64,000 nucleotides of DNA from Mycolicibacterium boenickei (GCF_010731295.1 NZ_AP022579.1:4774001-4838000), one strand, 5' to 3'; numbered from the stretch's first letter, positions 9,446 through 19,021 are shown. Translations and numbers: made by a program. The notes: generated by a model not told the origin, from the letters alone.

Positions 9446-10102
9446 ATGCCTATGGATCCGGCGCCTGGCTGGGATGCGATCGACTCCGCACTGGCAAAGC
9501 TTTACCCCGGGCTCGCCGACGTCGCACCGCATTTCGGACGTACCGATGCGCGCCTCCCCGGCCAAGGAATCTGGGGGATCACTGCCATCCCGAACGCCGA
9601 GGCCCCTCACCCGCACTGGCACCTGGTGACCTACGGATTCTCCAACGTGTTCGAGTCCGAACCACGTCCAGATGACGGCGACATCTGGACGGACTTCGAA
9701 TGGACCTTTCGGGTTGCTGCCGACATCGATCTCACGCAACCACTGCCGGCACAGGTTCCCACCTGGTCTGTGCTGCTTCTGCAACGGCTCGGAGACCTGG
9801 TTTTCAGCGGCAGCGCTGAACTGGACATCGGCCACCGCATCCAAGTCGGCGGCCCCATCACGCTGGGCGCACCCCAAACCGACCTGACCGCAATCATGTT
9901 CGGTAGCGATCCCCAGCTCACGCAGATCGACACCGGATTCGGACGGCTGCGCTTTGTTCAGCTCGTCGGGGTTACCGCCGACGCCGTCGCAGCCGCACAA
10001 TCACTGGACAACGGCGTGGCCGGCACACTGCGGATACTCGAAAGCATGGCGGAGACCAATCCCCTGCTCATCACCGACATCAACCATTCCAGCTCAAAAT
10101 GA
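9446..10102 (+). CDS. Suppressor-of-fused (SUFU) domain protein
   Basis: The 218-residue protein reads as one SUFU domain: GWDAIDSALAKLYPG at the start, then HPHWHLVTYGFS and DFEWTFRV, which are typical of bacterial SUFU proteins. Bacterial SUFU domains often serve as immunity proteins for polymorphic toxins. No toxin gene lies next to it, so it is an orphan here or has another role. It sits alone between the divergent catalase gene and the convergent AraC gene. Start ATG 9446 is chosen; ATG 9452 is also possible, and an upstream ATG at 9416 lacks support. Confidence 0.85.
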   Translation: MPMDPAPGWDAIDSALAKLYPGLADVAPHFGRTDARLPGQGIWGITAIPNAEAPHPHWHLVTYGFSNVFESEPRPDDGDIWTDFEWTFRVAADIDLTQPLPAQVPTWSVLLLQRLGDLVFSGSAELDIGHRIQVGGPITLGAPQTDLTAIMFGSDPQLTQIDTGFGRLRFVQLVGVTADAVAAAQSLDNGVAGTLRILESMAETNPLLITDINHSSSK

Positions 10103-10156
10103 GCCCACGGCCGACGAGTCCGGGACTCTCATAAAGCCGCCCAGGCGCTTGTTCCA

Positions 10157-11209
10157 TCAGTGTCTCTGCGAGAACGTGCTGGGCGGCACCCCGTGCCAGC
10201 GTTTGAACGCGTGGCAGAACGTCGAGGTCTCGGTATAGCCGAGACGGCGCGATACCTCGTCGACGGTCAGCCCGACGTTGCACAGCAGATCGCGCGCGAG
10301 CGTGGACCGTGCCTCGTTCACCAGCGCACGAAATGAGGTGCCCTCGTCGGCGAGCCGGCGCCGCAGTGTCCGCGGATGCACATCGAGCTCGGCTGCCACC
10401 TCAGGCAGGGAGGGAAACCCTCCGGTATCGCGAAATAGCTTGCTGCGCACCACAGCGGTGATGCCTCGCCGGTGCTCGTAGCGTTGCATCAGCGCATCAC
10501 ACTGGGCGATACACAGATCGAGGGTGTATGGATCAGCTTGTGGGAGCGGCTCGTCGAGCATGGCGCGAGGGAAGTGCAACCGGGAGTGGGCGCGGCCGAA
10601 TGCGATGTTCGGTAGTGGCATCAAGGTCAGTAGCGGCTGCAGCACTTCCTCGCCGATGGATACCTCGGCGAGCATCCGGTCGGCATAGCGTGCCACCACC
10701 GGGTACGCGAAACTGCTTGTGGTGGCGGCGATCCCGGCAATGTCGCGTTCGATGAAGAACCGCTGGACGTCGGCGGGCAGATGGCCGGCGTTGAGTTCCA
10801 GCACGCAGTCCTCGGCGCCTTCGAACAGCTGCAGATCGATCTGCAGGGTGGTCAACGCGAAGTAGCGCATCCCGATACTGAACAGTTCGCGCAGCGTGGC
10901 ACACGACATGACGGCGAACCCGAACAGCCCCATGTGCGTCAGGGCCGACCGTCCGCCGACGTCGATGCCCAGTCCGGGTACGTCAGGCAGCTGGGCCTGC
11001 AGGTTGCGGACCGCCAGGATCTCGGCATGGGCGCGGATCACGCCATCGGGGTCATCGAGTTCCGCTGGTGCCACACCGGTTCCGGCCAGGACGCGCGCCG
11101 CCGTCACGCCGCGCTCCGCTGCCACCTCGCACAGCACCCTGGTGGCATGAATCGGATGGCACACATCGGCCGACCACGATGAACCCGTCCTGGCGGACAT
11201 GACCCCCAT
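10157..11209 (-). CDS. AraC-family regulator (Rv1395-like)
   Basis: The 350-residue protein has an N-terminal ligand-binding domain of the arabinose-binding-like type (about 20-210) and a C-terminal double helix-turn-helix (about 255-345, including [19 protein letters not shown] and [23 protein letters not shown]). It is divergent from the P450 gene. In M. tuberculosis the syntenic regulator Rv1395 controls CYP132 and itself. The same role is inferred here. Start 11209 or ATG 11200; the latter has a closer G-rich ribosome site. Confidence 0.92.
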   Translation of the reverse strand: MGVMSARTGSSWSADVCHPIHATRVLCEVAAERGVTAARVLAGTGVAPAELDDPDGVIRAHAEILAVRNLQAQLPDVPGLGIDVGGRSALTHMGLFGFAVMSCATLRELFSIGMRYFALTTLQIDLQLFEGAEDCVLELNAGHLPADVQRFFIERDIAGIAATTSSFAYPVVARYADRMLAEVSIGEEVLQPLLTLMPLPNIAFGRAHSRLHFPRAMLDEPLPQADPYTLDLCIAQCDALMQRYEHRRGITAVVRSKLFRDTGGFPSLPEVAAELDVHPRTLRRRLADEGTSFRALVNEARSTLARDLLCNVGLTVDEVSRRLGYTETSTFCHAFKRWHGVPPSTFSQRH

Positions 11210-11283
11210 CCCTGTCCCAAAATCCCAACTCTGTGTCCGATAGTCCCATTCCTAGGCCGTCCTGTCACTCATACGCTGGGTTC
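11210..11283. promoter_or_regulatory. Divergent AraC / P450 control region
   Basis: The 74-bp gap contains three direct TCCCA elements at 11215, 11223 and 11244, possible half-sites for the AraC regulator. TACGCT at 11272-11277 fits a TANNNT -10 six bases before the P450 ATG, so that transcript may be leaderless. All of this is predicted from sequence only. Confidence 0.5.
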
Positions 11284-12663
11284 ATGGCGGCGCCGGCGGC
11301 ACGACTGAGCACCTGGACCATGACCCGCGAGGCGATCACGGTCGGATTCAGCGCCGACAGCGGATTCCTGGCCCGGACCCAGGGCCGGGACATCACCAGA
11401 TACCGCTGTGCAGGAAGACGTTTCGTATCGATCACGCACCCTGATTACGTCGACCACGTTCTCCACCGGGCGCGCCTTCGGTACGTCAAGTCCAACGAGT
11501 ACGAACCGATCCGAGCCGCGGCGGGGATCAACCTACTGACCGACGAAGGCGACTCCTGGGCCGGCCACCGAGCGGCACTGAATCCGACGTTCGCGCGCAG
11601 GCACCTCAATACGATCGTCGACCTGATGATCGACCCGATCGAGCGAGCCACCGACGAGCTCGCCGAACAAGGCGACGGCGCGCAGTTCGACATGCATGCG
11701 GCCATGGTCGAAACCACCCTGCGGGTGGTCTCGAACGCACTGTTCAGCCAGGACTTCGGCCCGATCGTGCACAGCATGCGCGACCTCACCACGCGAGGGC
11801 TTCGGCGCACCGAACTACTGGGCCGGCTCGGCCTCTTGGGCCTGCTTCCCCGTCCGGTCTACGCCGCGCTGGCGGCGAGTACGTTCTCCGGAATCCGCCT
11901 GCCCCCGCCGCTGCGCGAAGGACAGCGGATCGCCCTGGCCCTGGACGCGGCAGTGAACACCGTGCTGGACGAACGCATCGCCCATCCCACGCAATCGGCC
12001 GACCTGCTCAACGTGCTGTTCGGCGCCGACGACGGAACCTGGCCCCGCCGGCGCGTCCGGGACGAGGCACTGACATTCATGCTCGCCGGGCACGAGACCA
12101 CGGCCAACGCGATGTCGTGGTTCTGGTATCTGATGGCGCGCCATCCCGACGCCCGGGACCGGATGCTGTCCGAGGTGGACGACGTGGTCGGCGCACGCCG
12201 CCCGACCGCTGCCGACCTGACCCGGCTGCCGTGGACCACCGCGTGTCTGCAGGAGTCGCAGCGTTTCTACTCCGCGGTGTGGATCATCGCGCGCGAGGCG
12301 ATCGAACCCGATGACCTCGACGGTCACCACATCCGGCCCGGCACGACGGTGATCATCCCGATCCACCAAATTCACCACGACAAACGATGGTGGCCCGATC
12401 CGGAAACCTTTGACCCCAACCGATTCCTGGGCGATGTCGCCAAGGCTCGCCCGCGCTCGGCCTACCTCCCGTTCGGCGGCGGGCGCCGCATCTGCATCGG
12501 GCAGAGTTTCGCACTGATGGAGATGGTGTTGATCGCCGCGATCATGAGCCGGCGCTTCGCGTTCGACCTCAATCCTGATCACTCGGTGGAATTGGAGGCT
12601 ACGTTGACGTTGAGACCCAAACACGGCGTCCACATGATCGGACGCAGCCGGGAGGTGGCTTGA
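11284..12663 (+). CDS. cyp132: Cytochrome P450, CYP132-type
   Basis: The 459-residue P450 has all signature motifs: I-helix AGHETT (268-273), ExxR as ESQR (324-327), and haem loop FGGGRRICIG (397-406) with Cys404 as iron ligand. The gene lies between the AraC regulator and a Baeyer-Villiger monooxygenase, matching the Rv1393c-Rv1394c-Rv1395 trio, and its sequence reads like CYP132. The substrate is unknown; the family resembles fatty-acid or lipid hydroxylases (CYP4-like, inference). Electron partners are not encoded nearby. Its stop overlaps the next start as TGATG. ATG 11284 is chosen over an upstream frame opening at 11233, which would cover the promoter. Confidence 0.93.
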   Translation: MAAPAARLSTWTMTREAITVGFSADSGFLARTQGRDITRYRCAGRRFVSITHPDYVDHVLHRARLRYVKSNEYEPIRAAAGINLLTDEGDSWAGHRAALNPTFARRHLNTIVDLMIDPIERATDELAEQGDGAQFDMHAAMVETTLRVVSNALFSQDFGPIVHSMRDLTTRGLRRTELLGRLGLLGLLPRPVYAALAASTFSGIRLPPPLREGQRIALALDAAVNTVLDERIAHPTQSADLLNVLFGADDGTWPRRRVRDEALTFMLAGHETTANAMSWFWYLMARHPDARDRMLSEVDDVVGARRPTAADLTRLPWTTACLQESQRFYSAVWIIAREAIEPDDLDGHHIRPGTTVIIPIHQIHHDKRWWPDPETFDPNRFLGDVAKARPRSAYLPFGGGRRICIGQSFALMEMVLIAAIMSRRFAFDLNPDHSVELEATLTLRPKHGVHMIGRSREVA

Positions 12664-14135
12664 TGCCCGACGTTCACACCGTCATCGTCGGTGCCGGGTT
12701 CTCCGGCATCGGCGCCGCGATTGCGCTCGACAAGGCGGGCTTGCACGACTACCTGATCCTCGAGGCCGGGGACGGAGCCGGCGGCACGTGGTACTGGAAC
12801 ACCTATCCCGGTGTGGCCGTGGATATCCCGTCGTTCTCGTATCAGTTCTCGTTCGAGCAGTCACGAAGGTGGTCCCGCACCTACGCTCCCGGCAGCGAGC
12901 TGCGGGACTACGCCGACAATTGCGTGGACAAGTACGGTCTGCGGCCCCGGATCCGGTTCAGCACCACGGTTGCCCGCGCGGTCTTCGACGACGACGAGAA
13001 CCTGTGGCGGCTCGACCTCGAATCCGGTGCCACGCTCACGGCCCGGTTCCTGGTCAACGCCAGCGGGGTGCTGACCATCCCGAAGCTGCCCGAGATCGAC
13101 GGCGTGGACTCCTTCGCCGGGATTACCGTGCACACCGCCCGCTGGGACCACACCCTGGATTTGACGGGCAAGCGGGTCGCGATCATCGGCACCGGCGCCT
13201 CGGCAGTCCAGGTGATCCCCGAGATCGCCCCGAAGGTCAAGCAGCTCAACGTGTTTCAGCGCACCCCGATCTGGTGCTTCCCGAAGTTAGACGTGCCGAT
13301 CCCGCCGATCGCCCGCACCCTGATGCGGCTGCCGGGCGGCCGGACGCTGCACCGGCTGATCAGCCAGGCGTATGTGGAGTTCACCTTCCCGCTCGCCGCG
13401 CAGTACTTCACGATCAACCCGTTCGCCAAGCGCGCCGGAGCGGCCGGCCGGGCCTATCTGCGCCAGCAGGTCCGCGATCCGCAGGTGCGCGACAAGCTCA
13501 CACCTCGGTATGCGGTGGGATGCAAGCGACCCGGCTTCCACAACACCTATTTGGCCACATTCAACCGAGACAACGTCCGGCTGGTCACCGAACCGATCGA
13601 CAAGATCACCGGCGCGGGCGTCGCCACCGCCGACGGTGAGAGCCATGACGCCGACGTGCTCATCCTGGCCACCGGCTTCAAGGTGATGGACGTCGACGCG
13701 CTGACTTTCGACATCATCGGGTCGGGCGGGCAGTCGCTGAGCGAGTTCTGGAGGCAGCACCGGATGCAGGCCTACGAAGGCGTCAGCGTCCCCGGTTTCG
13801 CGAACTTCTTCTCGGTGATGGGCCCGTACGGCTACGTCGGGTCGTCGTACTTCGCGTTGATCGAGGCGCAGACCCGCCACCTGGTGCGGTGTATCGCCCA
13901 GGCCGAGCACCGCGCCGCCAGCCGCGTCGAGGTCCGCCAGGAGGCCAACGACCGGTACTTCGCCGAGATGATGCGCAAGCGGCACCGCCAGATCTTCTGG
14001 CAGGACAGCTGCAACCTGGCCAACAGCTACTACTTCGACGCCAACGGCGATGTGCCGCTGCGGCCGGCCACCACGGTCGAGGCGTACTGGCGCAGCCGCA
14101 GCTTCCCGCTGGACGATTACGCGTTCACGTCGTAG
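12663..14135 (+). CDS. Flavin monooxygenase, Baeyer-Villiger type (Rv1393c-like)
   Basis: The 490-residue protein has an FAD Rossmann motif (GAGFSG, 10-15), the Baeyer-Villiger fingerprint FxGxxxHxxxWD (F151, G153, H157, W161, D162) and a second, NADPH-binding GTGASA (176-181). Such enzymes insert oxygen next to a ketone to give an ester or lactone. The one-base overlap with the P450 gene suggests sequential action: hydroxylation, oxidation to a ketone by another enzyme, then ester formation. This pathway is inferred. Convergent with the SRPBCC gene that ends 4 bp away. Confidence 0.93.
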   Translation: MPDVHTVIVGAGFSGIGAAIALDKAGLHDYLILEAGDGAGGTWYWNTYPGVAVDIPSFSYQFSFEQSRRWSRTYAPGSELRDYADNCVDKYGLRPRIRFSTTVARAVFDDDENLWRLDLESGATLTARFLVNASGVLTIPKLPEIDGVDSFAGITVHTARWDHTLDLTGKRVAIIGTGASAVQVIPEIAPKVKQLNVFQRTPIWCFPKLDVPIPPIARTLMRLPGGRTLHRLISQAYVEFTFPLAAQYFTINPFAKRAGAAGRAYLRQQVRDPQVRDKLTPRYAVGCKRPGFHNTYLATFNRDNVRLVTEPIDKITGAGVATADGESHDADVLILATGFKVMDVDALTFDIIGSGGQSLSEFWRQHRMQAYEGVSVPGFANFFSVMGPYGYVGSSYFALIEAQTRHLVRCIAQAEHRAASRVEVRQEANDRYFAEMMRKRHRQIFWQDSCNLANSYYFDANGDVPLRPATTVEAYWRSRSFPLDDYAFTS

Positions 14136-14139
14136 CCCC

Positions 14140-14613
14140 TCAGGACTCGGCGCATTCCTTGATCGCGGTGAGGGTCTGCACCATTCCGGCTTCCAGCAGT
14201 TCGGTGAAGGCCTGCTGGCCGCCGAGGTGCGACTCGGTCAGATCGAGCGAAAGTTGCGATATGCCGTCGGGCGTCTCGCGCCGTTGGGTGAGCACCGTGG
14301 CGGCCGCACCCTCGGCGCTGATCGAGAACGACCAGATCGCGTAGTTCTCAGCGATCCGGAAAGCGATCTCTTCCTCTGGCACGTACCGCACCACCTCTCC
14401 GTGCGTGATCCACTCAAGCTCACCCTGGCGGTTGAGATTGGTGAACGTCGTTCCGAGCCGGATGTCCTCGTCGGGATCGCGCAGTTTCACCGACACCACC
14501 TGCGGGCTCCACTGCGACATGCGTCGGATGTCGCGGATGATCTCCCACACCGCGGAAGGTGTGGCGTCGATGGTGATCCGGCGTTCCAGGAGAGGCTTGA
14601 ACGTGGTAGTCAC
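14140..14613 (-). CDS. SRPBCC (START-fold) protein
   Basis: The 157-residue protein is a single polyketide-cyclase/START-like domain (ITIDATPSAVWEIIRDIRRMSQWSP near the N-terminus), a fold that binds hydrophobic ligands. GTG 14613 is chosen because GGAGGA lies five bases upstream and the residues before it are not domain-like. Divergent from a TetR gene with a shared palindrome between them. TetR probably represses it (inference). Ligand unknown. Confidence 0.88.
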   Translation of the reverse strand: MTTTFKPLLERRITIDATPSAVWEIIRDIRRMSQWSPQVVSVKLRDPDEDIRLGTTFTNLNRQGELEWITHGEVVRYVPEEEIAFRIAENYAIWSFSISAEGAAATVLTQRRETPDGISQLSLDLTESHLGGQQAFTELLEAGMVQTLTAIKECAES

Positions 14614-14627
14614 TTCATCCTCCAATC

Positions 14628-14651
14628 TATACGACCGATCGGTCGCATATA
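14628..14651. promoter_or_regulatory. Palindromic operator between SRPBCC and TetR genes
   Basis: CGACCGATCGGTCG at 14632-14645 is a perfect 14-bp palindrome. A/T flanks extend it as TATA on the left and ATATA on the right, with one unpaired base. Its position 15-38 bp upstream of the SRPBCC start and 59-82 bp upstream of the TetR start is typical for a TetR operator controlling both genes. Confidence 0.75.
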
Positions 14652-14709
14652 GGTCAAGACCGTACGCGACGCGGCCGCCCTTCGTCCAGACTGTGGCTAC
14701 TGTGAACTG

Positions 14710-15309
14710 ATGACCGCTGTGCCTGCAGTTGACGGGCGGCGGGCGCGCGGTGATGCCACCCGCCGGTTGGTCGCGCGCACCGCGGCAGATATCGCCACCA
14801 CCCACGGCCTGGACGGGATCACCGTGGGCGGCTTGTCCACGGCGACCGGAGTGAGCAAGAGCGGAATCCTGACCGTCTTCGGCAACCGGGAGGCGATCCA
14901 GCTGGCCGCCGTCGCCGAGGCGCGCGAGGTCTACATCGACGTGGTGATCCGTCCGGCCCTGAGCTCTCGGCCCGGAGCCGCGCGGCTCGACGCCCTTCTC
15001 GATTCCTGGCTGGCTTACCTGCGCGCCGCGGTGTTTCCCGGCGGCTGCTTCGTATCGGCCACATCGGTCGAGTTCGGGCACCGGACCGGGCCCGTGGCCG
15101 ACGCGGTGCGAAACCTCAAGCGGGAGTGGCTGGATCTGCTGGAAAACGAGTTCTCCGTCGCGGGTTCACCCGACCCCGCCGAAGACACCTTCCGGGTCGA
15201 CGCCTACCTGAGTGCGGGCAATACCCGCCGCGAGCTGTTCGGCACCGATGACGGACTGGAGTGGGCCCATGCCCTCGCGGGCCGTGTCGTAGAGCACTAC
15301 CACACCTGA
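14710..15309 (+). CDS. TetR-family transcriptional regulator
   Basis: The 199-residue protein has an N-terminal TetR helix-turn-helix (about 15-65: HGLDGITVGGLSTATGVSKSGILTVFGNRE) and an alpha-helical ligand domain with a TetR_C-like stretch FPGGCFVSATSVEFG. Dimeric binding to the palindrome at 14628-14651 is inferred. The most likely targets are itself and the divergent SRPBCC gene. Convergent with metK across a strong hairpin. Confidence 0.92.
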   Translation: MTAVPAVDGRRARGDATRRLVARTAADIATTHGLDGITVGGLSTATGVSKSGILTVFGNREAIQLAAVAEAREVYIDVVIRPALSSRPGAARLDALLDSWLAYLRAAVFPGGCFVSATSVEFGHRTGPVADAVRNLKREWLDLLENEFSVAGSPDPAEDTFRVDAYLSAGNTRRELFGTDDGLEWAHALAGRVVEHYHT

Positions 15310-15348
15310 CCATCCCGCCCAGATCAACGCGATGCTGCCCGGGAAACG

Positions 15349-15381
15349 CGACAGCCCCCGGTCAGTGACCGGGGGCTGTCG
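15349..15381. terminator. Bidirectional hairpin between tetR and metK
   Basis: The arm CGACAGCCCCCGGTCA is followed, after one base, by its exact reverse complement, giving a 33-bp inverted repeat. No U-run follows, as is usual for mycobacterial terminators. It lies between two convergent genes and can serve both. Confidence 0.88.
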
Positions 15382-15389
15382 AGGAAAAG

Positions 15390-16589
15390 CTAGACCGAGG
15401 CCTTCAGGTCGTCGACCTTGTTGAGCTGCTCCCAGGGCAGCTCGATGTCGGTGCGACCGAAGTGGCCGTACGCCGCGGTCTGGGCGTAGATCGGCCGCAG
15501 CAGGTCCAGGTCACGGATGATCGCGCCGGGGCGCAGATCGAACACGCTGCTGATGGCCTTCTCGATCCGGGCCGGGTCGACGGTCTCGGTGCCGAACGTC
15601 TCGACGAACAGGCCGACCGGGGCAGCCTTGCCGATCGCGTAGGCCACCTGGACCTCGACGCGCTCCGCGAGCCCGGCGGCGACAACGTTCTTGGCCACCC
15701 AGCGCATCGCGTACGCGGCCGAACGGTCCACCTTTGACGGATCCTTGCCGGAGAAGGCACCGCCGCCGTGACGGGCCCAGCCGCCGTAGGTGTCCACGAT
15801 GATCTTGCGGCCGGTCAGACCGGCGTCACCCATCGGCCCGCCGAGGACGAACTTGCCGGTCGGGTTGACCAGCAGGCGGAAATCGGAGGTGTCCAGCGTC
15901 TCGTGGTTGAGGTCGGCCAGCACGGTGTTGACGACCTTCTCCCGGATGTCCGGGGTCAGGGTGCCGTCGAGATCGATGCCGTCGGCGTGCTGGGTGGACA
16001 GCACCACGGTGTCCAGCCGCACCGGGGTCCGGCCGTCGTACTGGATGGTGACCTGGGTCTTGCCGTCCGGGCGCAGGTAATCGAGCACGCCGTTCTTGCG
16101 GACCTCGGTCAGCCGCCGCGACAGCCGGTGGGCCAGAGCGATGGGCAGCGGCATGAGCTCGGGAGTGTCGCCGATGGCATATCCGAACATCAGGCCCTGG
16201 TCGCCGGCGCCCTGGGCGTCCAGCGGATCGGCGGCGCCTTCGACGCGCGCCTCATGGGCGGTGTCGACGCCCTGGGCGATGTCGGGCGACTGCGCGCCGA
16301 TGGCGATGTTCACACCGCACGAAGCGCCGTCGAAGCCCTTGGTCGACGAGTCGTAGCCGATCTCGAGGATGCGGTCCCGGACGATCTTCGGGATGTCGGC
16401 GTAGGCAGAGGTGGTGACCTCGCCGGCGACGTGCACCTGGCCGGTGGTCACCAGGGTTTCCACCGCGACCCGCGACTTGGGATCCTGCTCCAGCAGCGCG
16501 TCGAGCACCGAGTCGCTGATCGCATCACAGATCTTGTCGGGGTGCCCTTCGGTTACCGACTCACTGGTAAACAGGCGACCTTCGCTCAC
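15390..16589 (-). CDS. metK: S-adenosylmethionine synthase
   Basis: The 399-residue enzyme makes S-adenosylmethionine from methionine and ATP. Motifs seen: [13 protein letters not shown] near the N-terminus (ATP/metal site), [14 protein letters not shown], and the phosphate loop [19 protein letters not shown]. Length matches the family. GTG 16589 is chosen because GGAAGGAAG lies 6-14 bases upstream and the family begins with this stretch; the open frame to 16634 adds non-conserved residues. It follows coaBC at a 143-bp distance, with its own likely promoter. Confidence 0.97.
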   Translation of the reverse strand: MSEGRLFTSESVTEGHPDKICDAISDSVLDALLEQDPKSRVAVETLVTTGQVHVAGEVTTSAYADIPKIVRDRILEIGYDSSTKGFDGASCGVNIAIGAQSPDIAQGVDTAHEARVEGAADPLDAQGAGDQGLMFGYAIGDTPELMPLPIALAHRLSRRLTEVRKNGVLDYLRPDGKTQVTIQYDGRTPVRLDTVVLSTQHADGIDLDGTLTPDIREKVVNTVLADLNHETLDTSDFRLLVNPTGKFVLGGPMGDAGLTGRKIIVDTYGGWARHGGGAFSGKDPSKVDRSAAYAMRWVAKNVVAAGLAERVEVQVAYAIGKAAPVGLFVETFGTETVDPARIEKAISSVFDLRPGAIIRDLDLLRPIYAQTAAYGHFGRTDIELPWEQLNKVDDLKASV

Positions 16590-16652
16590 GGTCTGCTTCC
16601 TTCCTTGCCGATCTGAAAAAGTTCTCAGTCTCAAAACTACTTAGTTAGGCGA

Positions 16653-16658
16653 ATAATA
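16653..16658 (-). promoter_or_regulatory. Predicted metK -10 element
   Basis: On the minus strand TATTAT fits the mycobacterial TANNNT -10 consensus, about 64 bases before the metK GTG. The leader contains a small inverted repeat AACTA-CT-TAGTT (16635-16646). No known SAM riboswitch was recognised. Confidence 0.45.
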
Positions 16659-16732
16659 TCCATGCCCTGTTGCACCCAAGCGCGTGGGACGCCGATGCGC
16701 AACCCTTATCCGCACATTGATGCGGAACCAGA

Positions 16733-17980
16733 TCACCCGTCGCGCTTGCCCAGGAACGCCACGATTGCGTCCACGATACGGGTGGCCATCAGAGTCTTCG
16801 AACCGTGCTCGAGTGCGACCTCGGCACCGTCGGCACTCAGCAACCAACCGTCGTTGTGGTCGACCTCGAATGCCCGGTTCTCCCCCACCGCGTTGACCAC
16901 GAGTAGGTCGCATCCCTTGCGCTGGAGTTTGGCCCTGGCGTGGAACAACACATCGCCGTTGGCGTCACCGGTCTCGGCCGCGAAGCCGACGATGGCCCGC
17001 ATGTTCGGCAGCTGCCCTTCGGACCGGGCCCGCACCGCTCCGGCGAGGACGTCGTCGTTGCGGACGAGGTCGATGGAGCTGGGCTCGGACGCGCCGCCCT
17101 TCTTGATCTTGGCGGTCGCCACCTGTGCGGGCCGGAAGTCGGCGACGGCCGCGGCCATCACCAGGACGTTGGACTCGGGGGCGTACTTGGTCACCGCGTC
17201 ACGCAATTGCGCGGCCGAGCCGATGTGCACCACGTCGACGCCGGCCGGGTCGATCAGGCCCGCGGTGTTCCCCGCGACGAGCGTCACGTCGGCGCCGCGC
17301 TGGGCCAGAACCCGCGCCACCGCGTAGCCCTGCTTGCCGGAGCTGCGGTTGCCGATGAACCGCACCGGATCGAGGGGTTCGCGGGTACCGCCCGCGGTCA
17401 CCAGGGCCTTGACTCCGGCCAGGTCATAGGTCAGCGCATCGCCCCGCTCCAGCAGAAGCTGCGCGAAAGTGACGATCTCTTCGGCCTCGGGCAACCGGCC
17501 CGCGCCGCTGTCGGCCCCTGTGAGCCGACCGGATGCGGGTTCCAGCACCACGGCGCCCCGCCGGCGCAGCGTGGCCACGTTGTCGACGGTGGCCGGGTGG
17601 AACCACATCTCCGTGTGCATGGCCGGGGCGAACAGCACCGGACATCGCGCCGTCAGGAGCGTGGCGGTCAGCAGATCGTCGGCGCGGCCTGCGACCGCGC
17701 GCGCCAGCAGGTCCGCGGTAGCGGGTGCGACCACGACGAGATCGGCCTCCTGGCCGATCCGGACGTGCGGAACCTCGTGCACGTCGGTGAACACACCGGT
17801 GTGCACGGGATTGCCCGACAGGGCTTCAAACGTGGCTGCTCCGACGAAGCGCAGAGCCGACTCGGTGGGCAAGACGCGTACCGAGTGGCCCGCCTCGGTG
17901 AGTTGACGGACCAGGGTGCACGCCTTGTAGGCGGCAATGCCGCCGGCCACACCGACGACGATTCGCTTACCCGCGCTCAC
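16733..17980 (-). CDS. coaBC: Bifunctional phosphopantothenoylcysteine decarboxylase/synthetase
   Basis: The 415-residue protein makes 4'-phosphopantetheine in coenzyme A synthesis. The N-terminal CoaC flavin decarboxylase (about 1-185) has GGIAAYK and VVAPATADLLAR. The C-terminal CoaB synthetase (about 190-410) has GGTREPLDPVRFIGNRSSGKQG. The usual PxMNxxMW motif reads PAMHTEMW, and no cysteine is seen in the flap before GAGRL. From memory, other mycobacteria show the same. The GTG start at 17980 begins directly at the conserved Rossmann strand. It follows rpoZ by 18 bp and is probably in the mihF-gmk-rpoZ-coaBC unit. Confidence 0.96.
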   Translation of the reverse strand: MSAGKRIVVGVAGGIAAYKACTLVRQLTEAGHSVRVLPTESALRFVGAATFEALSGNPVHTGVFTDVHEVPHVRIGQEADLVVVAPATADLLARAVAGRADDLLTATLLTARCPVLFAPAMHTEMWFHPATVDNVATLRRRGAVVLEPASGRLTGADSGAGRLPEAEEIVTFAQLLLERGDALTYDLAGVKALVTAGGTREPLDPVRFIGNRSSGKQGYAVARVLAQRGADVTLVAGNTAGLIDPAGVDVVHIGSAAQLRDAVTKYAPESNVLVMAAAVADFRPAQVATAKIKKGGASEPSSIDLVRNDDVLAGAVRARSEGQLPNMRAIVGFAAETGDANGDVLFHARAKLQRKGCDLLVVNAVGENRAFEVDHNDGWLLSADGAEVALEHGSKTLMATRIVDAIVAFLGKRDG

Positions 17981-17998
17981 GTCCCGGCCCTGGCCTGG

Positions 17999-18325
17999 CT
18001 ACTCGCCGCCCTCGGTGTGCTCGAGCAGGTCCTCGTGGATCTCCCGCATCGCGATCGACAGCGGCTTCTCCTGCAGACCCGGCTCGACCAGAGGTCCGAC
18101 GTACTCGAGGATGCCGTCACCCAGCTGGTTGTAGTAGTCGTTGATCTGACGCGCGCGCTTGGCGGCGTAGATGACCAGCGCGTACTTGCTCGACGCGCGG
18201 TCCAGCAACTCGTCGATGGGCGGGTTGGTGATGCCCAGCGGCGTGTCGTAGGCGCTGGCAGCGGACGAATCGATACCCAAGTCGTCCGCAGCGGCCAGCT
18301 GCGCGTCGGCGTGCGGGGTGCTCAC
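17999..18325 (-). CDS. rpoZ: RNA polymerase omega subunit
   Basis: The 108-residue protein contains the omega core [21 protein letters not shown] and AAKRARQIN, which bind the beta-prime C-terminus and help core assembly. The N-terminal 25 residues form the usual actinobacterial extension. GTG start at 18325 is preceded by CAGGAGAC. Gene order gmk-rpoZ-coaBC is conserved in actinobacteria. Confidence 0.96.
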   Translation of the reverse strand: MSTPHADAQLAAADDLGIDSSAASAYDTPLGITNPPIDELLDRASSKYALVIYAAKRARQINDYYNQLGDGILEYVGPLVEPGLQEKPLSIAMREIHEDLLEHTEGGE

Positions 18326-18416
18326 GAAAAAGTCTCCTGGCGGTTAGCGAAAATGCGTTTAGTGGACAGCCTCGGGTGGCTCGCGGACCCGATCGCGTCG
18401 GTCCCGGCACTGTGAG

Positions 18417-19010
18417 TCATCGGCTGGCCACCAGCAAGGATACCAATTCAGCGCATGCGGTATCCAACTGGCGGTTCACGACAACCTGGTCAAAGTCGGA
18501 CTTCGCGGCCATTTCGGCCCGCGCGGTCTCCAATCGCCTGGCCATCACCTCGGGTGTCTCGGTGCCCCGACCCGACAATCGGCTGACCAGTTCGTCCCAG
18601 CTCGGCGGTGCCAGGAACACCGTCGTCACCTCGGGCATGGCCTGCTTGACGGCTCGCGCACCGGCCAGATCAACCTCGATCAGGACCGGGCGGCCGGCCC
18701 TGGTGGCGTCGCGCACAGGCTGGGCAGGTGTTCCGGAGCGGTGCAGCCCGCCGTGGATTTCGGCCCATTCCAGCAGCTCACCGTCGTCGATCAGCTGTTG
18801 AAAGCGTTCCGCGGACACGAATTTGTAGTCGACACCGTCGACCTCCCCCGGCCGCGGTGCCCTGGTCGTGACCGAGACGGAGAAATACAGGTCGGGAAGC
18901 CGCTCCCGCAGACAGCGGACCACGGTGGACTTCCCGACAGCGGAGGGGCCGGCCAACACGACGACCGGAGCCGTCGCTGTGTGTTGTCCGGCCCCTCTAC
19001 CAGCGCTCAA
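18417..19010 (-). CDS. gmk: Guanylate kinase
   Basis: The 197-residue enzyme phosphorylates GMP to GDP. Walker A is GPSAVGKST near residues 21-29, and the GMP-binding segment [19 protein letters not shown] follows. The first ten residues ([10 protein letters not shown]) are an unconserved lead. mihF ends 11 bp before this start, so the genes are likely co-transcribed. Confidence 0.96.
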   Translation of the reverse strand: MSAGRGAGQHTATAPVVVLAGPSAVGKSTVVRCLRERLPDLYFSVSVTTRAPRPGEVDGVDYKFVSAERFQQLIDDGELLEWAEIHGGLHRSGTPAQPVRDATRAGRPVLIEVDLAGARAVKQAMPEVTTVFLAPPSWDELVSRLSGRGTETPEVMARRLETARAEMAAKSDFDQVVVNRQLDTACAELVSLLVASR

Positions 19011-19021
19011 TGCGGGGGTCT

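Noticed and set aside
16590..16732. SAM riboswitch before metK
   Set aside because: No recognisable SAM-family core; only a small inverted repeat is visible.
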